NCBI GenBank assembly: GCA_021651055.1 | Contig: JAJHOH010000001.1 | Span: forward strand, 1,364,001-1,428,000 | Source: Candidatus Manganitrophus morganii | GTDB lineage: Bacteria > Nitrospirota > Nitrospiria > SBBL01 > Manganitrophaceae | Reading direction: 5' to 3' | Length of the DNA stretch: 64,000 nucleotides | Shown here: piece after piece, positions 23,250-36,611 of the stretch | Numbering within the stretch: the first letter of the stretch is position 1 | How the letters are laid out: each line of letters begins with the position of its first letter | Notes under the pieces: model-generated | Seen by the model: only the letters and a program-made list of their open reading frames with translations | What the model was told of the DNA's origin: nothing | The model's database searches: none | Made by a program: the position numbers and the translations under genes

Positions 23250-23903
23250 CTAATCGTGCAGGACGATATTCAGAAGGGAGCTGTGGACGCGCAATTCACC
23301 GTTATACTCGATCAGGCCGAGCTTCTTGAACTTGTTCAAAAAGAAGCTGACCCTGGACCGGGTGGTGCCGACCATTTCCGCCAGCGTCTCCTGGCTCATC
23401 TTCGGGATGACGAGCTCCGATTTTCCTTCTTTTCCAAAATGGGCCAGCAGAAGAAGCACCCGGGCGAGCCGCTTCTCGCTTGAATTAAAGAGCTGATCGA
23501 CCAAATCTTCTTCGATCCGGATGTTGCGGGAGAGCAGATAGGCCATGAACAGTTCGGAGAAGGCGGGCTGTTCATGGAGCACGGAGATCATGGCGGCTTT
23601 TTCGATCCGGACGATCGTGGAATCTTCCATCGAGATCGCGGTCGCCATACGAACCGACTGTCCGGCAAGACACCCTTCGCCGAAAAAATCGGCGCGTCCC
23701 AGGATCGCCACGACCGCTTCCTTCCCTTTCGGGGAAACCACAGTGAGTTTGACCTTGCCCGACTGGATATAGAATACGGCGTCCGCCGCATCCCCTTGTA
23801 AAAAGAGGCTTTGTTTCTTCGGGGAGTTTAGAATCGTTTTTCCGCTGCCGACGATGGCAAGGAAGGTATTGGCATTAAAAGGAAGGGCTCGTTTACGCGT
23901 CAT
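23250..23903 (-). CDS. Crp/Fnr-family transcription regulator
   Basis: 217 residues from ATG 23903. The N-terminal cyclic-nucleotide-binding fold contains KKQSLFLQGDAADAVFYIQSGKVKL, GKEAVVAILGRADFFGEGCLAG and the later DSTIVRIEKAAMISVL. A dimer helix follows and then a winged helix with MSQETLAEMVGTTRSRVSFFLNKFKKLGLIEY, very close to the common Crp DNA-recognition element. No cysteine cluster for an iron-sulfur centre is seen, so it is Crp-like rather than FNR-like. The GEGCLAG stretch differs from the cAMP-binding loop, so the ligand is uncertain. It is divergent from the small-gene cluster at 24086. Confidence 0.93.
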   Translation of the reverse strand: MTRKRALPFNANTFLAIVGSGKTILNSPKKQSLFLQGDAADAVFYIQSGKVKLTVVSPKGKEAVVAILGRADFFGEGCLAGQSVRMATAISMEDSTIVRIEKAAMISVLHEQPAFSELFMAYLLSRNIRIEEDLVDQLFNSSEKRLARVLLLLAHFGKEGKSELVIPKMSQETLAEMVGTTRSRVSFFLNKFKKLGLIEYNGELRVHSSLLNIVLHD

Positions 23904-24085
23904 AAGGTTGGATCTGTTATAAAAGTACCGCAATCTTTTGTCAAGGCCCTTTCCCCCTCTTTAGTTTAAGCTATTGCGCTTCTCGCTCATTGCGAGTAGA
24001 CTCTACAGAGGTCCAGATACAAAATCGAGATGTTAACGTCCTCTTGATTGTTCCAGATCGTCCAACCCTTTGAGAGGATGTGAAG

Positions 24086-24256
24086 ATGATTTTGATCACC
24101 CATAAAATCTGCAGTGGACCGGCCCTTGAAACCAATTCCCTCGAATCTGAAACCCGCACCTTCCCGGCTGAAGATTTCCCCTTTACCTGCTTCACCTGTC
24201 TGGATGATATCCTCGAGCAAACGGAGCTGAGGGTTTGTGAAGAGTTCCGCATGTAA
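24086..24256 (+). CDS. Small cysteine-containing protein, unknown
   Basis: 56 residues, too short to be found by usual length cut-offs. GAGAGGATG lies about 10 bases before the ATG. The sequence has a FTCFTCLDDILE motif (one CxxC) and an acidic middle. It is followed after 25 bases by the next small gene on the same strand. The minus-strand frame over the same DNA (23987-24421) looks like a shadow, since two plausible plus-strand genes with ribosome-binding sites occupy it. Confidence 0.45.
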   Translation: MILITHKICSGPALETNSLESETRTFPAEDFPFTCFTCLDDILEQTELRVCEEFRM

Positions 24257-24281
24257 ATCGAACACACAAGGAGCAGAAACA

Positions 24282-24395
24282 ATGAGCAAGGGCAGGGATA
24301 CAAAAAAACAGACCAAGAAAAAACCGGCCAAGACGATGCAAGAAAAAAAAGCCGCGAAGCGGTCCGAGAAGGAAACCCGGGGTTCTTTGAGGTAA
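24282..24395 (+). CDS. Short lysine-rich basic protein
   Basis: 37 residues: MSKGRDTKKQTKKKPAKTMQ then EKKAAKRSEKE and a short tail. Small lysine-rich proteins with the MSKGRDTKK opening are common conserved hypotheticals in several Gram-negative phyla; their role is not known to me, and nucleic-acid binding is an inference from charge. AAGGAG lies 8 bases upstream of the ATG, a strong start signal. Confidence 0.75.
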   Translation: MSKGRDTKKQTKKKPAKTMQEKKAAKRSEKETRGSLR

Positions 24396-24440
24396 AAGAG
24401 TCGAAGCGATTTGATCTTCAATCCAAAAGGTGAGGAATAG

Positions 24441-24689
24441 GTGGATCAAGAAGAAGCAAAACAGATGATTTTAAGTTTTTATCAGGAAATCGGCGGGAAC
24501 CGGGAAGAGCTCCACTTTGGATCCGACTGGTTCAGCGGGGCTTCCTATAAAGTGACCCGGAAGGGATACGGTTATAAAGAGATCCGCAGAATGTACATCG
24601 ACGACTATCTCGATTCGAAAGATCAATCGGCCGAAGACTATATCAAAGACAAACTAAAGAGGCTTCTTAAAATGGAAGCCGCTGCATAG
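24441..24689 (+). CDS. Conserved-looking small hypothetical protein
   Basis: 82 residues from a GTG start preceded by AGGTGAGGA. Compact and charged: ILSFYQEIGGNREELHFGSD, YKVTRKGYGYKEIRRMYIDD, YIKDKLKRLLK. No recognised family. It lies 45 bases after the lysine-rich protein gene, with which it may be cotranscribed. It converges with the TolC-like gene. Confidence 0.65.
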   Translation: MDQEEAKQMILSFYQEIGGNREELHFGSDWFSGASYKVTRKGYGYKEIRRMYIDDYLDSKDQSAEDYIKDKLKRLLKMEAAA

Positions 24690-24768
24690 AGCGACCCTCT
24701 CCGCTTCCCCCAAAATGATCGGCAAAGCGGTCTGATCCCGGGAAAGCCCCTCTCTCCTTTTTTTTAAA

Positions 24769-26393
24769 TCACTGAATTTGCCCCGCCGCGGGAAGCCGGA
24801 CGCCGCGGCGCTCCAGCAGGCTCCCCTCCGCGAGATAGAGCTCCACCAACGCGATGCGGTACTGGACGATCGCTTCAACCTCGGCGATGCTGCCGGCGAG
24901 CAAATCGCGTTGGGCCTGGGCGACCAGCAGCGCCGTCCCCGACCCCACGCTAAACCGTTCTTCTTCCGCGGCCAGCGTTTCTTCCAGGAGAATGCGGGTC
25001 GCCCGGGTGGCCGAGATCTGCTGACGGGCGCGCTCCACCTCATTCGCCACCAGTCGCACGTCGAGTCGGACGAGCTGCCGGAGGTTGTCCACCGCCTCGG
25101 CCGTCTGGCGCCGCGACGCCCGCGCGGCCCGGTCGAGCGCCGTCGCCGTCCGGTTGCCGAGGAAGTGGCTCAATCGGACGCCGGCGGTGACATCATAGGT
25201 CTCTCCGTTCAACTCGCGAAACGAATCGGAAAAGCTTCCTGCAAAACCGGTTTGCCCCAATGCGATAAAAAAATCGAGCCGAGGAAGAAGACCGTTCCGG
25301 GTGACGATCGTTTCCAAACGGTTCTGCGTCAACCGCAGGCGCGCTTCGTTCAAATCGGGGCGGGACCGCTCGGCGAGATCGAGACGGTCGTCGAGGTCGG
25401 CGATCGGCTCCGGATCGATGGCGGGATCGCTCGTCGCATCGACCCGAAGATCGAGCGGACGCTCTGCGCCGGGGTTGATCAACCGCAGCAGCCGCAGCCG
25501 GGTCTCCTCCACCAGACTGCGCGCATCGATGAGCGCTTGCTCCCGCAGGGCGACTTCGGCGCGGGCGGCCGCCGCCTCAATCTTCGGCAAAATACCGACC
25601 TCGATCCGAAGCTCGACCTCCTGCCGCTGCCGCTGCGCCACCTCCAGCGACCGCTCGAAAATCTCGATCTCCTGGCGCGCCAGGACGTAGTTCCAGTAGG
25701 CGGTCTCGGCCTCGGACAGAAGCGCCTCTGTAAATCCCCTCAACTCGTAGAGACTCGCCAGGGTGTCAAGCTCCGCCTGGCGCACGCTCACCAGGTTCAC
25801 CGCCGGGCCGAATCCGCGCAGCAGCGACTGAGTGATGCTCAGTCCCAGCCGCGCGGTCTGCTGCTCGGGGGTCCGGTCGGAGCTGCTTCGGCCCTGCCCG
25901 ACCGCCGCTTCGAACGTGGTGCCGGTCGGCAGATCCTGGCGGATCCCGGCCACGGCGGTCCGCTCGCTTCCCTCGACGTTGAACTGCGTGCCGGTGGCGC
26001 GGTCGGTCTCGCTGAGCCGCTCTCTCCCGTAGGTCAGCTCCGCGAACAATTCCGGATCGAACACGCCCCGCTCGATCTGCTCGAACGTCCCGGTGATGAT
26101 CGGGTTGATCTGGCGGACCTTCAGATCGCGGTTGTTGTGCAGCGCCAGCAAGATCGCCTGCTCGACGGAGAGATCAACCGGCCCCGCGTCGGGCAATGTG
26201 AACGGGGGCGGCTCGGCCAGCACCGGTTGAACCTCCTCCGGCAGCGTGATGGGACGGACGGTTTCTTTACGAAGGTGGGATTCTAAATCGGCGTCAAAGA
26301 GGCGCCATCGATCGATTTGAAGGCAGCCGCCGGAGAGCGCGAGCAGTGCTGCGGCCGGAATCAATATCAGACGCCGAATCGGACCGGGTCGCG

Positions 26394-26397
<4 letters not shown>
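24769..26397 (-). CDS. TolC-family outer-membrane lipoprotein of an efflux pump
   Basis: 542 residues from ATG 26397. The lipoprotein signal [13 protein letters not shown] marks an OprM/CusC-like rather than TolC-like outer-membrane factor. The body has two long repeats of alternating coiled coil and short beta strands typical of the family ([93 protein letters not shown]). It forms the exit duct of a tripartite pump. Its start overlaps the stop of the RND gene by four bases. Confidence 0.92.
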
Positions 26398-29482
<3,085 letters not shown>

Positions 29483-29486
<4 letters not shown>

Positions 29487-30727
29487 CCGCGCTCCGCCGT
29501 CTTCGGGAGGGAAGCCGCTTCGCCCTGCTCGGCGGGAATCGTCACTCGGGAACCGTCGTCCACCAATTGCTGACCGAGCGTGACGACCCGGCCCGACAAT
29601 CCTTCCCCCTCCACCTGCACGCGGCCTCCTTCCCGGATGCCGACGGTCACCTCGCGCCAGGCGACCGTCCGGTCGGCCTCATTGACGACGAAAACCCCGG
29701 TCCGGTCGCCGCGGGTGGTCAGCGCCTGCTCCGGAACGATCGTCGTCTCCGGAACCCGGTCGAGCACGATCGTCGCCCGGATGAACATCCCGGGTTTGAG
29801 ACGGCGTTTCGCATTCTCGATTTTCATTTCGACCCGCGCCTGTCGGGTCGCTTCCCGGAAGACCGGGGCGATCCGGGCGATCCGTCCCTCGAACGGCTCG
29901 CCGGGATAGGCGTCGGTCATCAGTGAAGCGGTCTGGCCGACCCGAAGACGGGCGTAGTCTTTCTCCGTCACGAAAATCACCCCGGTGAGGGGATCGAGCT
30001 CCACGATCAAGAGCAGCGGCGCGTTGGCCGAGACGGTCTGTCCTTCGTCGACGTAGCGCTCCGCCACGACCCGCCGGTCGTCGCCGCCGCTCCAATCGGC
30101 GGTGATCTTCGTGTACCGCAGCCGGATATTCGCCGTTTCCAACGACGACTCGGCCCGGGTCAACTGCGCCTCGGCGACATCGAGCTGGGCCTGCTTCGCC
30201 AGCTGGTTGATCTTGGCCGTATCGCGCTGGGACTCGGACGCCACGCCCCGCTCAAGCAGCGTTTCGATCCGTTGTAGTTCCCGAAGCGCGATGTCGAGCC
30301 CGCTTTCGGCTTCGGCGAGGTTGGCCTTCGCCACCGCCAGATCGGCCCGCGCCTGGGCGACCGCCTGCAAGTGCTCGTCGTCGTCGAGCTCCGCGACCAC
30401 CTGCCCGCGCCGGACGGTGTCGGCGAGGTCGACCGCCAGGCCCTCGACGCGGCCGCTCACTTTCGGCGCGACAACGAACTCCGCCAGCGCCTCCAGCGTG
30501 CCGCTGAAGGTCCGCCGCAGCACGATCGGCCCCTGCTCGATCGGGGCGACCTCCACCGGCGCCGGCGGGGTATCCCGCCTCGCGGCTTTCGGATCGGCGC
30601 CGTCCTGCATCCGGCTGAAGGCGGTCCAGGCAAAGCCGACCGCCACAGCAACCAGCACAACGATTGTAATCCGGACGCGTCGGTCTATCTTATTGAGCAG
30701 TGATGATCCTCCTTCGTGAACACGCAC
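29483..30727 (-). CDS. RND efflux periplasmic adaptor (membrane fusion protein)
   Basis: 414 residues from GTG 30727. One N-terminal hydrophobic anchor ([18 protein letters not shown]), then barrel-sandwich/lipoyl halves ([44 protein letters not shown]), an alpha-hairpin coiled coil (residues about 110-190) and the beta-barrel and membrane-proximal region ([16 protein letters not shown]). An AAGGAGG lies just inside this frame, 7 bases before a CTG at 30700, so translation may really begin there, 9 codons later. First gene of the adaptor-RND-outer membrane operon. Confidence 0.92.
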
Positions 30728-30750
30728 AAGGCCTCGTGTGGTTTGCTTGC

Positions 30751-30774
30751 AGGGGCGTATTGCAATATGCCCTT
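30751..30774. repeat. Short palindromic element (copy 2)
   Basis: AGGGGCGTATTGCAATATGCCCTT, same core as at 11007-11040 with one base change. It lies in the 190-base gap upstream of the efflux operon, where I see no other structure. Confidence 0.75.
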
Positions 30775-30917
30775 CTCAAACGAAGGTAGAATAACAGATT
30801 GATGAGGACAGTTCAAACAGGCGAAGAAAAACCGTAAGGAGGAAACATCAAAACAGATTTGCGGTCGGCACGGCTGAAATTAAACCGTCGTAATCGGTCG
30901 GATTCCGCCTTAGAAAC

Positions 30918-31295
30918 TCAGGGGATGGCGACGACGGCGGCTTCCAGGCGTTTTAGGTAGGCGTATAATTTGGGGTGTTTCTCTTCGATCTCTCCGAAAA
31001 AAATCCCTGCGGTGTAGCGTTTCTTATCATCTCCGGTTCCAGCCCAGGTCACTTCCCCCAGAATCGATTCATGAAGCGATTCCCTATCGTCGGTCAGCAA
31101 AGAGAGTGCAATGAGGATCTGATCTCCCTTTTGCATCCGCTTCTCAGTATAGATCCCCATCCCATGCGTGGAGACCGACCGGACCAGCGCCTCATTCCAC
31201 TGCTGGTATCCTTGGTGGGTGTAATGAATTCGAGCGGACAACGGAATGCGGGGATATCGCCGATAATCGACCGGATTATTTTTTGAAAAAAACAT
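30918..31295 (-). CDS. PilZ-domain protein, probable c-di-GMP receptor
   Basis: 125 residues from ATG 31295, chosen because GGAGGTGAGA precedes it. The PilZ signature is visible: RRYPRIPLSARI (RxxxR region), then SVSTHGMGIYT (the [D/N]xSxxG element, here SxSxxG) and a beta-barrel with the GDQILIALSL strand. These bind c-di-GMP. It is a stand-alone PilZ protein, and the nearby GGDEF-EAL protein at 33626-36301 could supply or remove its ligand. Confidence 0.88.
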   Translation of the reverse strand: MFFSKNNPVDYRRYPRIPLSARIHYTHQGYQQWNEALVRSVSTHGMGIYTEKRMQKGDQILIALSLLTDDRESLHESILGEVTWAGTGDDKKRYTAGIFFGEIEEKHPKLYAYLKRLEAAVVAIP

Positions 31296-31601
31296 TCTCA
31301 CCTCCAAATTCGTGAACGACAATGTAAAATTATCAGAACTATCCGATCTGTCAAGGAAGAAGAAGCACGGTCGATTCCGACCTGAACAATCTCCCTTTTT
31401 TATGGATTCTTGCGGTCAGAAAATTTCTGTACGCTTTGCCGCCTACCGGGAAAAACAGTGAGCCGAATCACGTTTAATCGGTGACTTTCCCGGTGGATGC
31501 AATCGCGCGGTTTTGTGATAGGATGTGGATTGCCGTAGGGGCGTATTGCAATATGCCCTGAGCGCCTTCATTAACCAACCGGATAGGAGGGATCAACCGT
31601 C
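31296..31601. other. Intergenic region with a short palindromic element
   Basis: No credible gene in 306 bases. It holds the palindromic element at 31535-31559 and the ribosome-binding site (ATAGGAGG, 31583-31590) of the protease gene. I see no convincing promoter or terminator. Confidence 0.6.
31535..31559. repeat. Short palindromic element (copy 3)
   Basis: GTAGGGGCGTATTGCAATATGCCCT, the same core as at 11007-11040 and identical over 22 bases to the copy at 30751-30774. It lies upstream of the protease gene. Confidence 0.75.
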
Positions 31602-33584
31602 TTGATTTATAAACTGATCGGGCTGGCCGTCATGGTATCCATCCTTGCGCTTCCCAAGAGCGGGTTCTCCCAAACGGAAGGAATCGTCCCAAGCCGCATC
31701 AACAGCGCCGTTTACGAAGTGATCGTGCCGAAGCCGCCGGACGACACGTTGACCTATGAAAAAGAGCTGCCGCTCGACTTTCTCCCCTTCGTCATCCGGA
31801 ACGACAAATATTATTCGATCGGAACCGCGTTTGCGATCAACGGCACCGAATTTATTACCGCGGCCCATGTGCTGAATCTGGGGGTCAAAAGCCAATTTAA
31901 AGAGGCCTTCGTGCGGGACAATCAGGGAAAGGTCTTTGCCGTCGATCGGATGATCAAATTTTCCAGCCGGCGCGATTTTGCCGTCTTTACGGTGAAGGAC
32001 AAATCGCCGTCGGAATATTTTGATCTTAATCCAAACGCGCATATCAACGAAAAGGTTTATGCCGTCGGAAACGCACTGGGAGAAGGGATCGTGATCAGGG
32101 ACGGTCTCTACACCTCCAATACGCCGGAAGAGGTCGAAGGGGCTTGGAGCTGGATCCGATTCTCCGCCGCCGCCTCTCCGGGAAACAGCGGCGGCCCGCT
32201 TCTCGACTCAAATGGAAAAGTGATCGGCGTGATCACCCGAAAATCGCCGAACGAAAATCTGAATATGGCCTTGCCGATCGCCGAGGTCCGGAAAGCCGAC
32301 GGCAGCTCGGCGGAGATTTACCAAAAGAGCTCCTATCAATTGGACGTTTTCGATTCGATCAAAACCGGAACGCTCGACACCCAAATAAAATTGCCGATGC
32401 CGTATGGCGATTTCAGAAATGCATATATCCGCATCCAAAGTGAATTCAACGCCAAGCTGTTGAAAGAGCTCTTGTCCGAAAATCAAGCCGATCTTTTCCC
32501 GAACGGCCGCGGCTCGAAAAAGTTGCTCTACAAAAACGCCCTCTCCGACTTCCCTCAGCTCATCATGAAACGCCCGGACGGCCATTGGGACGCGGCCCCG
32601 CCCGAAAAGGTCGATCGCGCCGATCTGGGAAACAAGGGCTCGATTACGCTGGGCCGGATACGAAATTCGATCTTTTTAAAAATTCAAAAGCCGGAGAATC
32701 TTTCCCTGGCCGATTTTTACGCCGATTCAAAAGTATTCATCGATTTGGTCTTGAAGGGGATGCCGTGGTACCGGTTCGTCGGCCCGGAGCGGGTGAGAAT
32801 CCTCTCGTTCGGAAAGGCGGAGGATGAATCTGTTCATATCGACTCTTATGGCCGGAAGTGGATGGTCAAAACGTGGCCGATTCCCTACATTGATCAGCAG
32901 GTCGTGACCTTCTCCTTGCCGGTGCCCGGCGGCGCCGTCACGATGCTGAGGGTGGGCCAAACCGGAGAGACGTTCGACGGCCACATTCCCGACTTGAAGG
33001 TCCTTGCCGATTTCGTCTACGTTTCCTTTGACGGCACCTTCAAAAAATGGCGCGAGTATCTTGAAATGAAAGAGGTGATTCCCCCTTTGTTCGACACGAT
33101 CGCGCTGACGGCGAATCAGGATGCGTTCGAGTATCAGTCGAAACGACTGAAGCTCTCATGCAGCTCCGACATCATCAAGCTGACCGATCAGAGCATGCTG
33201 ACCCTCGGATTCAGTTATTACCGAAGCGGGAATGCAACCGTCTGGGATGTCTCGAAATTATTTCTCAACGAAAATAACTTCAAGCATAATGGCTTCGCCG
33301 TCACACGGAATATGCGGGCCGATGAAGATCTCGACGAGATCGATTTGAATCGGTGGCAGCGGCTCTTGGAGGGAGAAAAGCCGTACGACATGAAAACTTA
33401 TCTAATAAAAGACAATACGGCGATCAGCGCCGTCTACAAAAACATCTCACCCGTGAAGACCAGCACCGCGGCTTCCGTTTTATACGATGTCACCCATGTT
33501 CAATCGGGAATCATCGACCAGGGTGAAATGGAATCGGCCCTCCACAAAATGATCAAAAACCTCACGGTCCTCGAAAACGAGTAG
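31602..33584 (+). CDS. Exported trypsin-like serine protease
   Basis: 660 residues from TTG 31602, with ATAGGAGG upstream. The N-terminus is a signal peptide (LIGLAVMVSILALPKSGFSQ). The catalytic triad is visible: His in EFITAAHVLNL, Asp in SRRDFAVFTV, Ser in AASPGNSGGPLLDSNGKVIGV, the layout of HtrA/Do-type peptidases. The other 400 residues have no PDZ-like motif that I recognise and are mostly beta-rich and unassigned, so this is not a standard DegP. Periplasmic or surface quality control is a reasonable guess. It converges with the GGDEF-EAL gene. Confidence 0.88.
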   Translation: MIYKLIGLAVMVSILALPKSGFSQTEGIVPSRINSAVYEVIVPKPPDDTLTYEKELPLDFLPFVIRNDKYYSIGTAFAINGTEFITAAHVLNLGVKSQFKEAFVRDNQGKVFAVDRMIKFSSRRDFAVFTVKDKSPSEYFDLNPNAHINEKVYAVGNALGEGIVIRDGLYTSNTPEEVEGAWSWIRFSAAASPGNSGGPLLDSNGKVIGVITRKSPNENLNMALPIAEVRKADGSSAEIYQKSSYQLDVFDSIKTGTLDTQIKLPMPYGDFRNAYIRIQSEFNAKLLKELLSENQADLFPNGRGSKKLLYKNALSDFPQLIMKRPDGHWDAAPPEKVDRADLGNKGSITLGRIRNSIFLKIQKPENLSLADFYADSKVFIDLVLKGMPWYRFVGPERVRILSFGKAEDESVHIDSYGRKWMVKTWPIPYIDQQVVTFSLPVPGGAVTMLRVGQTGETFDGHIPDLKVLADFVYVSFDGTFKKWREYLEMKEVIPPLFDTIALTANQDAFEYQSKRLKLSCSSDIIKLTDQSMLTLGFSYYRSGNATVWDVSKLFLNENNFKHNGFAVTRNMRADEDLDEIDLNRWQRLLEGEKPYDMKTYLIKDNTAISAVYKNISPVKTSTAASVLYDVTHVQSGIIDQGEMESALHKMIKNLTVLENE

Positions 33585-33625
33585 AGGCCGCCGATGGGTC
33601 GTTTCTACTCAGACCGGACGGGCGA

Positions 33626-36301
33626 TTAACAGTGAAATTTTTCGGTCAATAATTTCATCGCTTCTTCGGCCGGCAAAGGCCGGCTGAAGAAATATCCCTG
33701 CGCTTCATCACATCCGACGGAATGCAGGAACGCCAGTTGCTCCGCCGTTTCCACCCCCTCGGCAATCGCTTTCAAGCCGAGACCGTGCGCCATCGTCACC
33801 ACCGTTTTGGCGATGACGGCGTCGTTGTAATCGGCCATCACCGACGAGACAAAGGACTGATCGATTTTCAACTTGTCGATCGGAAAGCGCTTCAGGTAAC
33901 TGAGCGAGGAGTAGCCGGTCCCGAAATCATCGATCGAAATCCGCACCCCCATCGCATTCAATCCCCGCAAGGTCGCAATCGTCGCATCCCCTTTTTGCAT
34001 CAAGATGCTCTCCGTCAACTCCAGCTCCAGAAAGTCGGGGCTTAAACCGGTTTCTTCAAGGGTCCGGGTGATCGTTTCCAACAGATCTTTTTGCTGAAAC
34101 TGGCGGCCCGAAAGATTCACAGCGATCTTCACCGGGGGCAATCCGGCCTCCTGCCATGACCTGTTTTGGGCGCAGGCGGTCCGCAAGACCCATTCGGCGA
34201 TCGGGATGATCAACCCCGTCTCTTCCGTCAAAGGGATAAACTTCCCCGGGGAGATCATTCCGGAATGAGGCTTCTCCCAGCGGATCAACGCCTCCATTCC
34301 GACGACCCGGCCCTCCCGGAGATCGATGACCGGCTGATAATACAAGACAAATTCGTTCCGCTCCAACGCATGGTGGAGGCTCGTTTCCAGCTCCAAGCGC
34401 TCCATCACATTCAGATGCATCTCGGAAGAATAAAAACGGCAATTATTCTTTCCCTGCTCTTTGGCCCGGTACATGGCGGCGTCGGCGTTTTTGAGCAATT
34501 CTTCAGCGGTCTCGCCGTCATTCGGATAAATGCTCACGCCGATGCTCGGGGTCATGAACAGCTCGACGGAATGGACATTAAACGGTTTGGAGAAGGCGTC
34601 CAAGATCTTTTGGGTCATTCTCGGAATCATCTCCGTATCGGAGATGTCATCCAAAATCACCACGAACTCATCTCCCCCTAAACGCGAAACGGTATCGACA
34701 CTGCGCACACAAGCGACGAGTCGGTCGGCGACCCCCTTGAGCAGGAAGTCGCCGTAATGATGTCCCAACGTGTCGTTGATCACCTTGAAACGGTCCAGGT
34801 CGAGAAACAACACGACGACGAATTGATGATGCCGGCGCGATCGGCTCAGCGCCTGATTCAAACGATCGGTCAATAAAAGCCGGTTCGGAAGGTTCGTCAA
34901 CGCGTCATAATGCACCATATGCTTCAGTCGCTCTTCGGCCCGTTTTCGTTCCGTGATCTCCGTTCCATAGACGTTGACATATCCCGCCTCCGGCACCGGG
35001 TTAAACATCAAAGACCAGATGGCGCTTCCGACCGTGACTTCCAACTCCCGATTCACACCCGCCCGATAAACCTTCGACACCTCCGTCCGAAAAAAAGGAG
35101 GAGAAGGCTCGCCCGATTTCCAATCCCACAGTTTGAGCAAGGCGTGCGCCACGCGGTTCGCATAAAGAATCATCCCCTCTTTTGAGATGCGAAGCACCGG
35201 ATTCGGATTCTCCGCCGGGAATTTCGCCAAAAAATTAAGCTCCTCCTCGATTCTTTTTCGCTCGCGGATATCCCGGCCGATGATGACGACCCCCTGGGCG
35301 CTCTGGTCCCGGTCGCGCAAATGGGAGACGGAAATGCTGACATCGACCCGCCGGCCCCCTTTTGCATGGAATTCCGCTTCCTCGTCTCGAATGGTCGTCC
35401 CCTGCAGCGCCTCCCCGAACCGATGCGCTCTGGCGGCGGCCAAAAAAGAGGCCATCGGCTTTCCGAGAAGCTCTGTTCTGCTGTAGCCTAAGATCGAGCA
35501 AGCGGTCGGATTGACCAGCCGGATCTTCCCCTCGGCGTCGCAAACGATGAGGGAGTCGGCCATGGTTGCGATAATCTGATCCGCCACAAAAGCGGGGGTG
35601 ATGTCGACCAACCGATAACGCCGGATCGTTTGGACCGCGATAATGAAGAAGACAAAGATCGGAAGGTATCCGAAAGGATAAATCGGAACGCCGTACTTCG
35701 CGAAGTAATCGATGGAACCGAGCGAGGCGATGCCGAACCCGACCATGAACGCCTTCACGCGAAGCTTGTGTGTTCCCGGCCTCGTCTTTTTGAACTCGGC
35801 TGAAAACTCATAGAGGCTGAGGGCCATCGTTCCGAAGAAAAAGGCCAAAAAGGAAAGACCCAACGCCCCATATTTCGGATAGTATCCCCAGGGATAATAA
35901 TGAAGGTCGGAAATCAACAGGTCGGTGGCGAGCGCAAAAAAAGAAAAGACGAAAGAAAGAAATGAAACGATCCAGACGATGATTTTCCTGCGCTCCGTGA
36001 TGCGCAGAACGGTCACGGCGAAAAAATAGACGGCGGAGGGGATAAAAGGGACCCCCAGATAGGCCCCTTTCGCCCAAAGCAAGGCGACCTTTTTATCGGT
36101 CGCGGCGTACATTCCCGAAAAGGCGAAGAGCCAGATGCCGGCGGCCAGCGCCATGATAAAAAAAGAAAAACTGACCCGCGTTCCCCGCTCATGCACCCAG
36201 ACGAACGTTCCGAGGAAGAGCAACGCCACGGCCAAGAGAAAGGTCGGAACGGAAAACAGACTGTACGCGTAATAGGCCGGGTCCAACAATTGCTCGATCA
36301 T
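33626..36301 (-). CDS. Membrane GGDEF-EAL protein with PAS domains
   Basis: 891 residues. The N-terminus has about seven hydrophobic segments in a 7TM-type sensor (first segment FSVPTFLLAVALLFLGTFVWV). Two PAS domains follow (IVCDAEGKIRLVNPTACSILGYS and a second near residue 370), then a GGDEF domain with the intact RLGGDEFVVILDD, and an EAL domain with YQPVIDLREGRVVGMEALIRWEKP and later DDFGTGYSSLSYLKRFPIDKLK. Both catalytic motifs are intact, so it may make and/or break c-di-GMP. No I-site RxxD was located with certainty. A membrane sensor controlling motility or biofilm is likely; the PilZ protein is nearby. Confidence 0.95.
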   Translation of the reverse strand: MIEQLLDPAYYAYSLFSVPTFLLAVALLFLGTFVWVHERGTRVSFSFFIMALAAGIWLFAFSGMYAATDKKVALLWAKGAYLGVPFIPSAVYFFAVTVLRITERRKIIVWIVSFLSFVFSFFALATDLLISDLHYYPWGYYPKYGALGLSFLAFFFGTMALSLYEFSAEFKKTRPGTHKLRVKAFMVGFGIASLGSIDYFAKYGVPIYPFGYLPIFVFFIIAVQTIRRYRLVDITPAFVADQIIATMADSLIVCDAEGKIRLVNPTACSILGYSRTELLGKPMASFLAAARAHRFGEALQGTTIRDEEAEFHAKGGRRVDVSISVSHLRDRDQSAQGVVIIGRDIRERKRIEEELNFLAKFPAENPNPVLRISKEGMILYANRVAHALLKLWDWKSGEPSPPFFRTEVSKVYRAGVNRELEVTVGSAIWSLMFNPVPEAGYVNVYGTEITERKRAEERLKHMVHYDALTNLPNRLLLTDRLNQALSRSRRHHQFVVVLFLDLDRFKVINDTLGHHYGDFLLKGVADRLVACVRSVDTVSRLGGDEFVVILDDISDTEMIPRMTQKILDAFSKPFNVHSVELFMTPSIGVSIYPNDGETAEELLKNADAAMYRAKEQGKNNCRFYSSEMHLNVMERLELETSLHHALERNEFVLYYQPVIDLREGRVVGMEALIRWEKPHSGMISPGKFIPLTEETGLIIPIAEWVLRTACAQNRSWQEAGLPPVKIAVNLSGRQFQQKDLLETITRTLEETGLSPDFLELELTESILMQKGDATIATLRGLNAMGVRISIDDFGTGYSSLSYLKRFPIDKLKIDQSFVSSVMADYNDAVIAKTVVTMAHGLGLKAIAEGVETAEQLAFLHSVGCDEAQGYFFSRPLPAEEAMKLLTEKFHC

Positions 36302-36611
36302 GCTCTCTCTATCTTTAACTCCACTGCCGGCCTTTCCAAGTGCCGTAACGTCTAAAGAAGATACCCGTAAGTCATAAAATCGTCAAGAACAAAAGCTCCG
36401 TTGAGACACCGATAGACCGGCCCCTCGTGGTGCGCAGCCCGCAAAATTGCTTCATCATCGTGGTGAAGTTATCCGTAAATTCAAAAATGGTTGTATTGAC
36501 GGCTTTGACGGTTTCAAGCGGTTGCCCCATCTCTTCCGAAACCGCTGTCATTTTTGGATACTTCCGCCCCGGTTAAGTCTTCCAGGCTCCCGGTCGATTT
36601 ATTCTGTATTA
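36302..36611. other. Intergenic region without a supported gene
   Basis: 310 bases between the GGDEF-EAL gene and a small lipoprotein gene. A minus-strand frame at 36551-36372 (59 codons) lacks a ribosome-binding site and family resemblance, so I do not call it. I see no promoter or RNA. Confidence 0.5.

Noticed and set aside
23987-24421. Minus-strand frame of 144 codons with a hydrophobic start
   Set aside because: Overlaps two plus-strand small genes with ribosome-binding sites, one being a typical lysine-rich small protein; the hydrophobic start is the antisense of its lysine codons.
36372-36551. 59-codon minus-strand frame
   Set aside because: No ribosome-binding site and no recognisable family; mentioned only as gap content.
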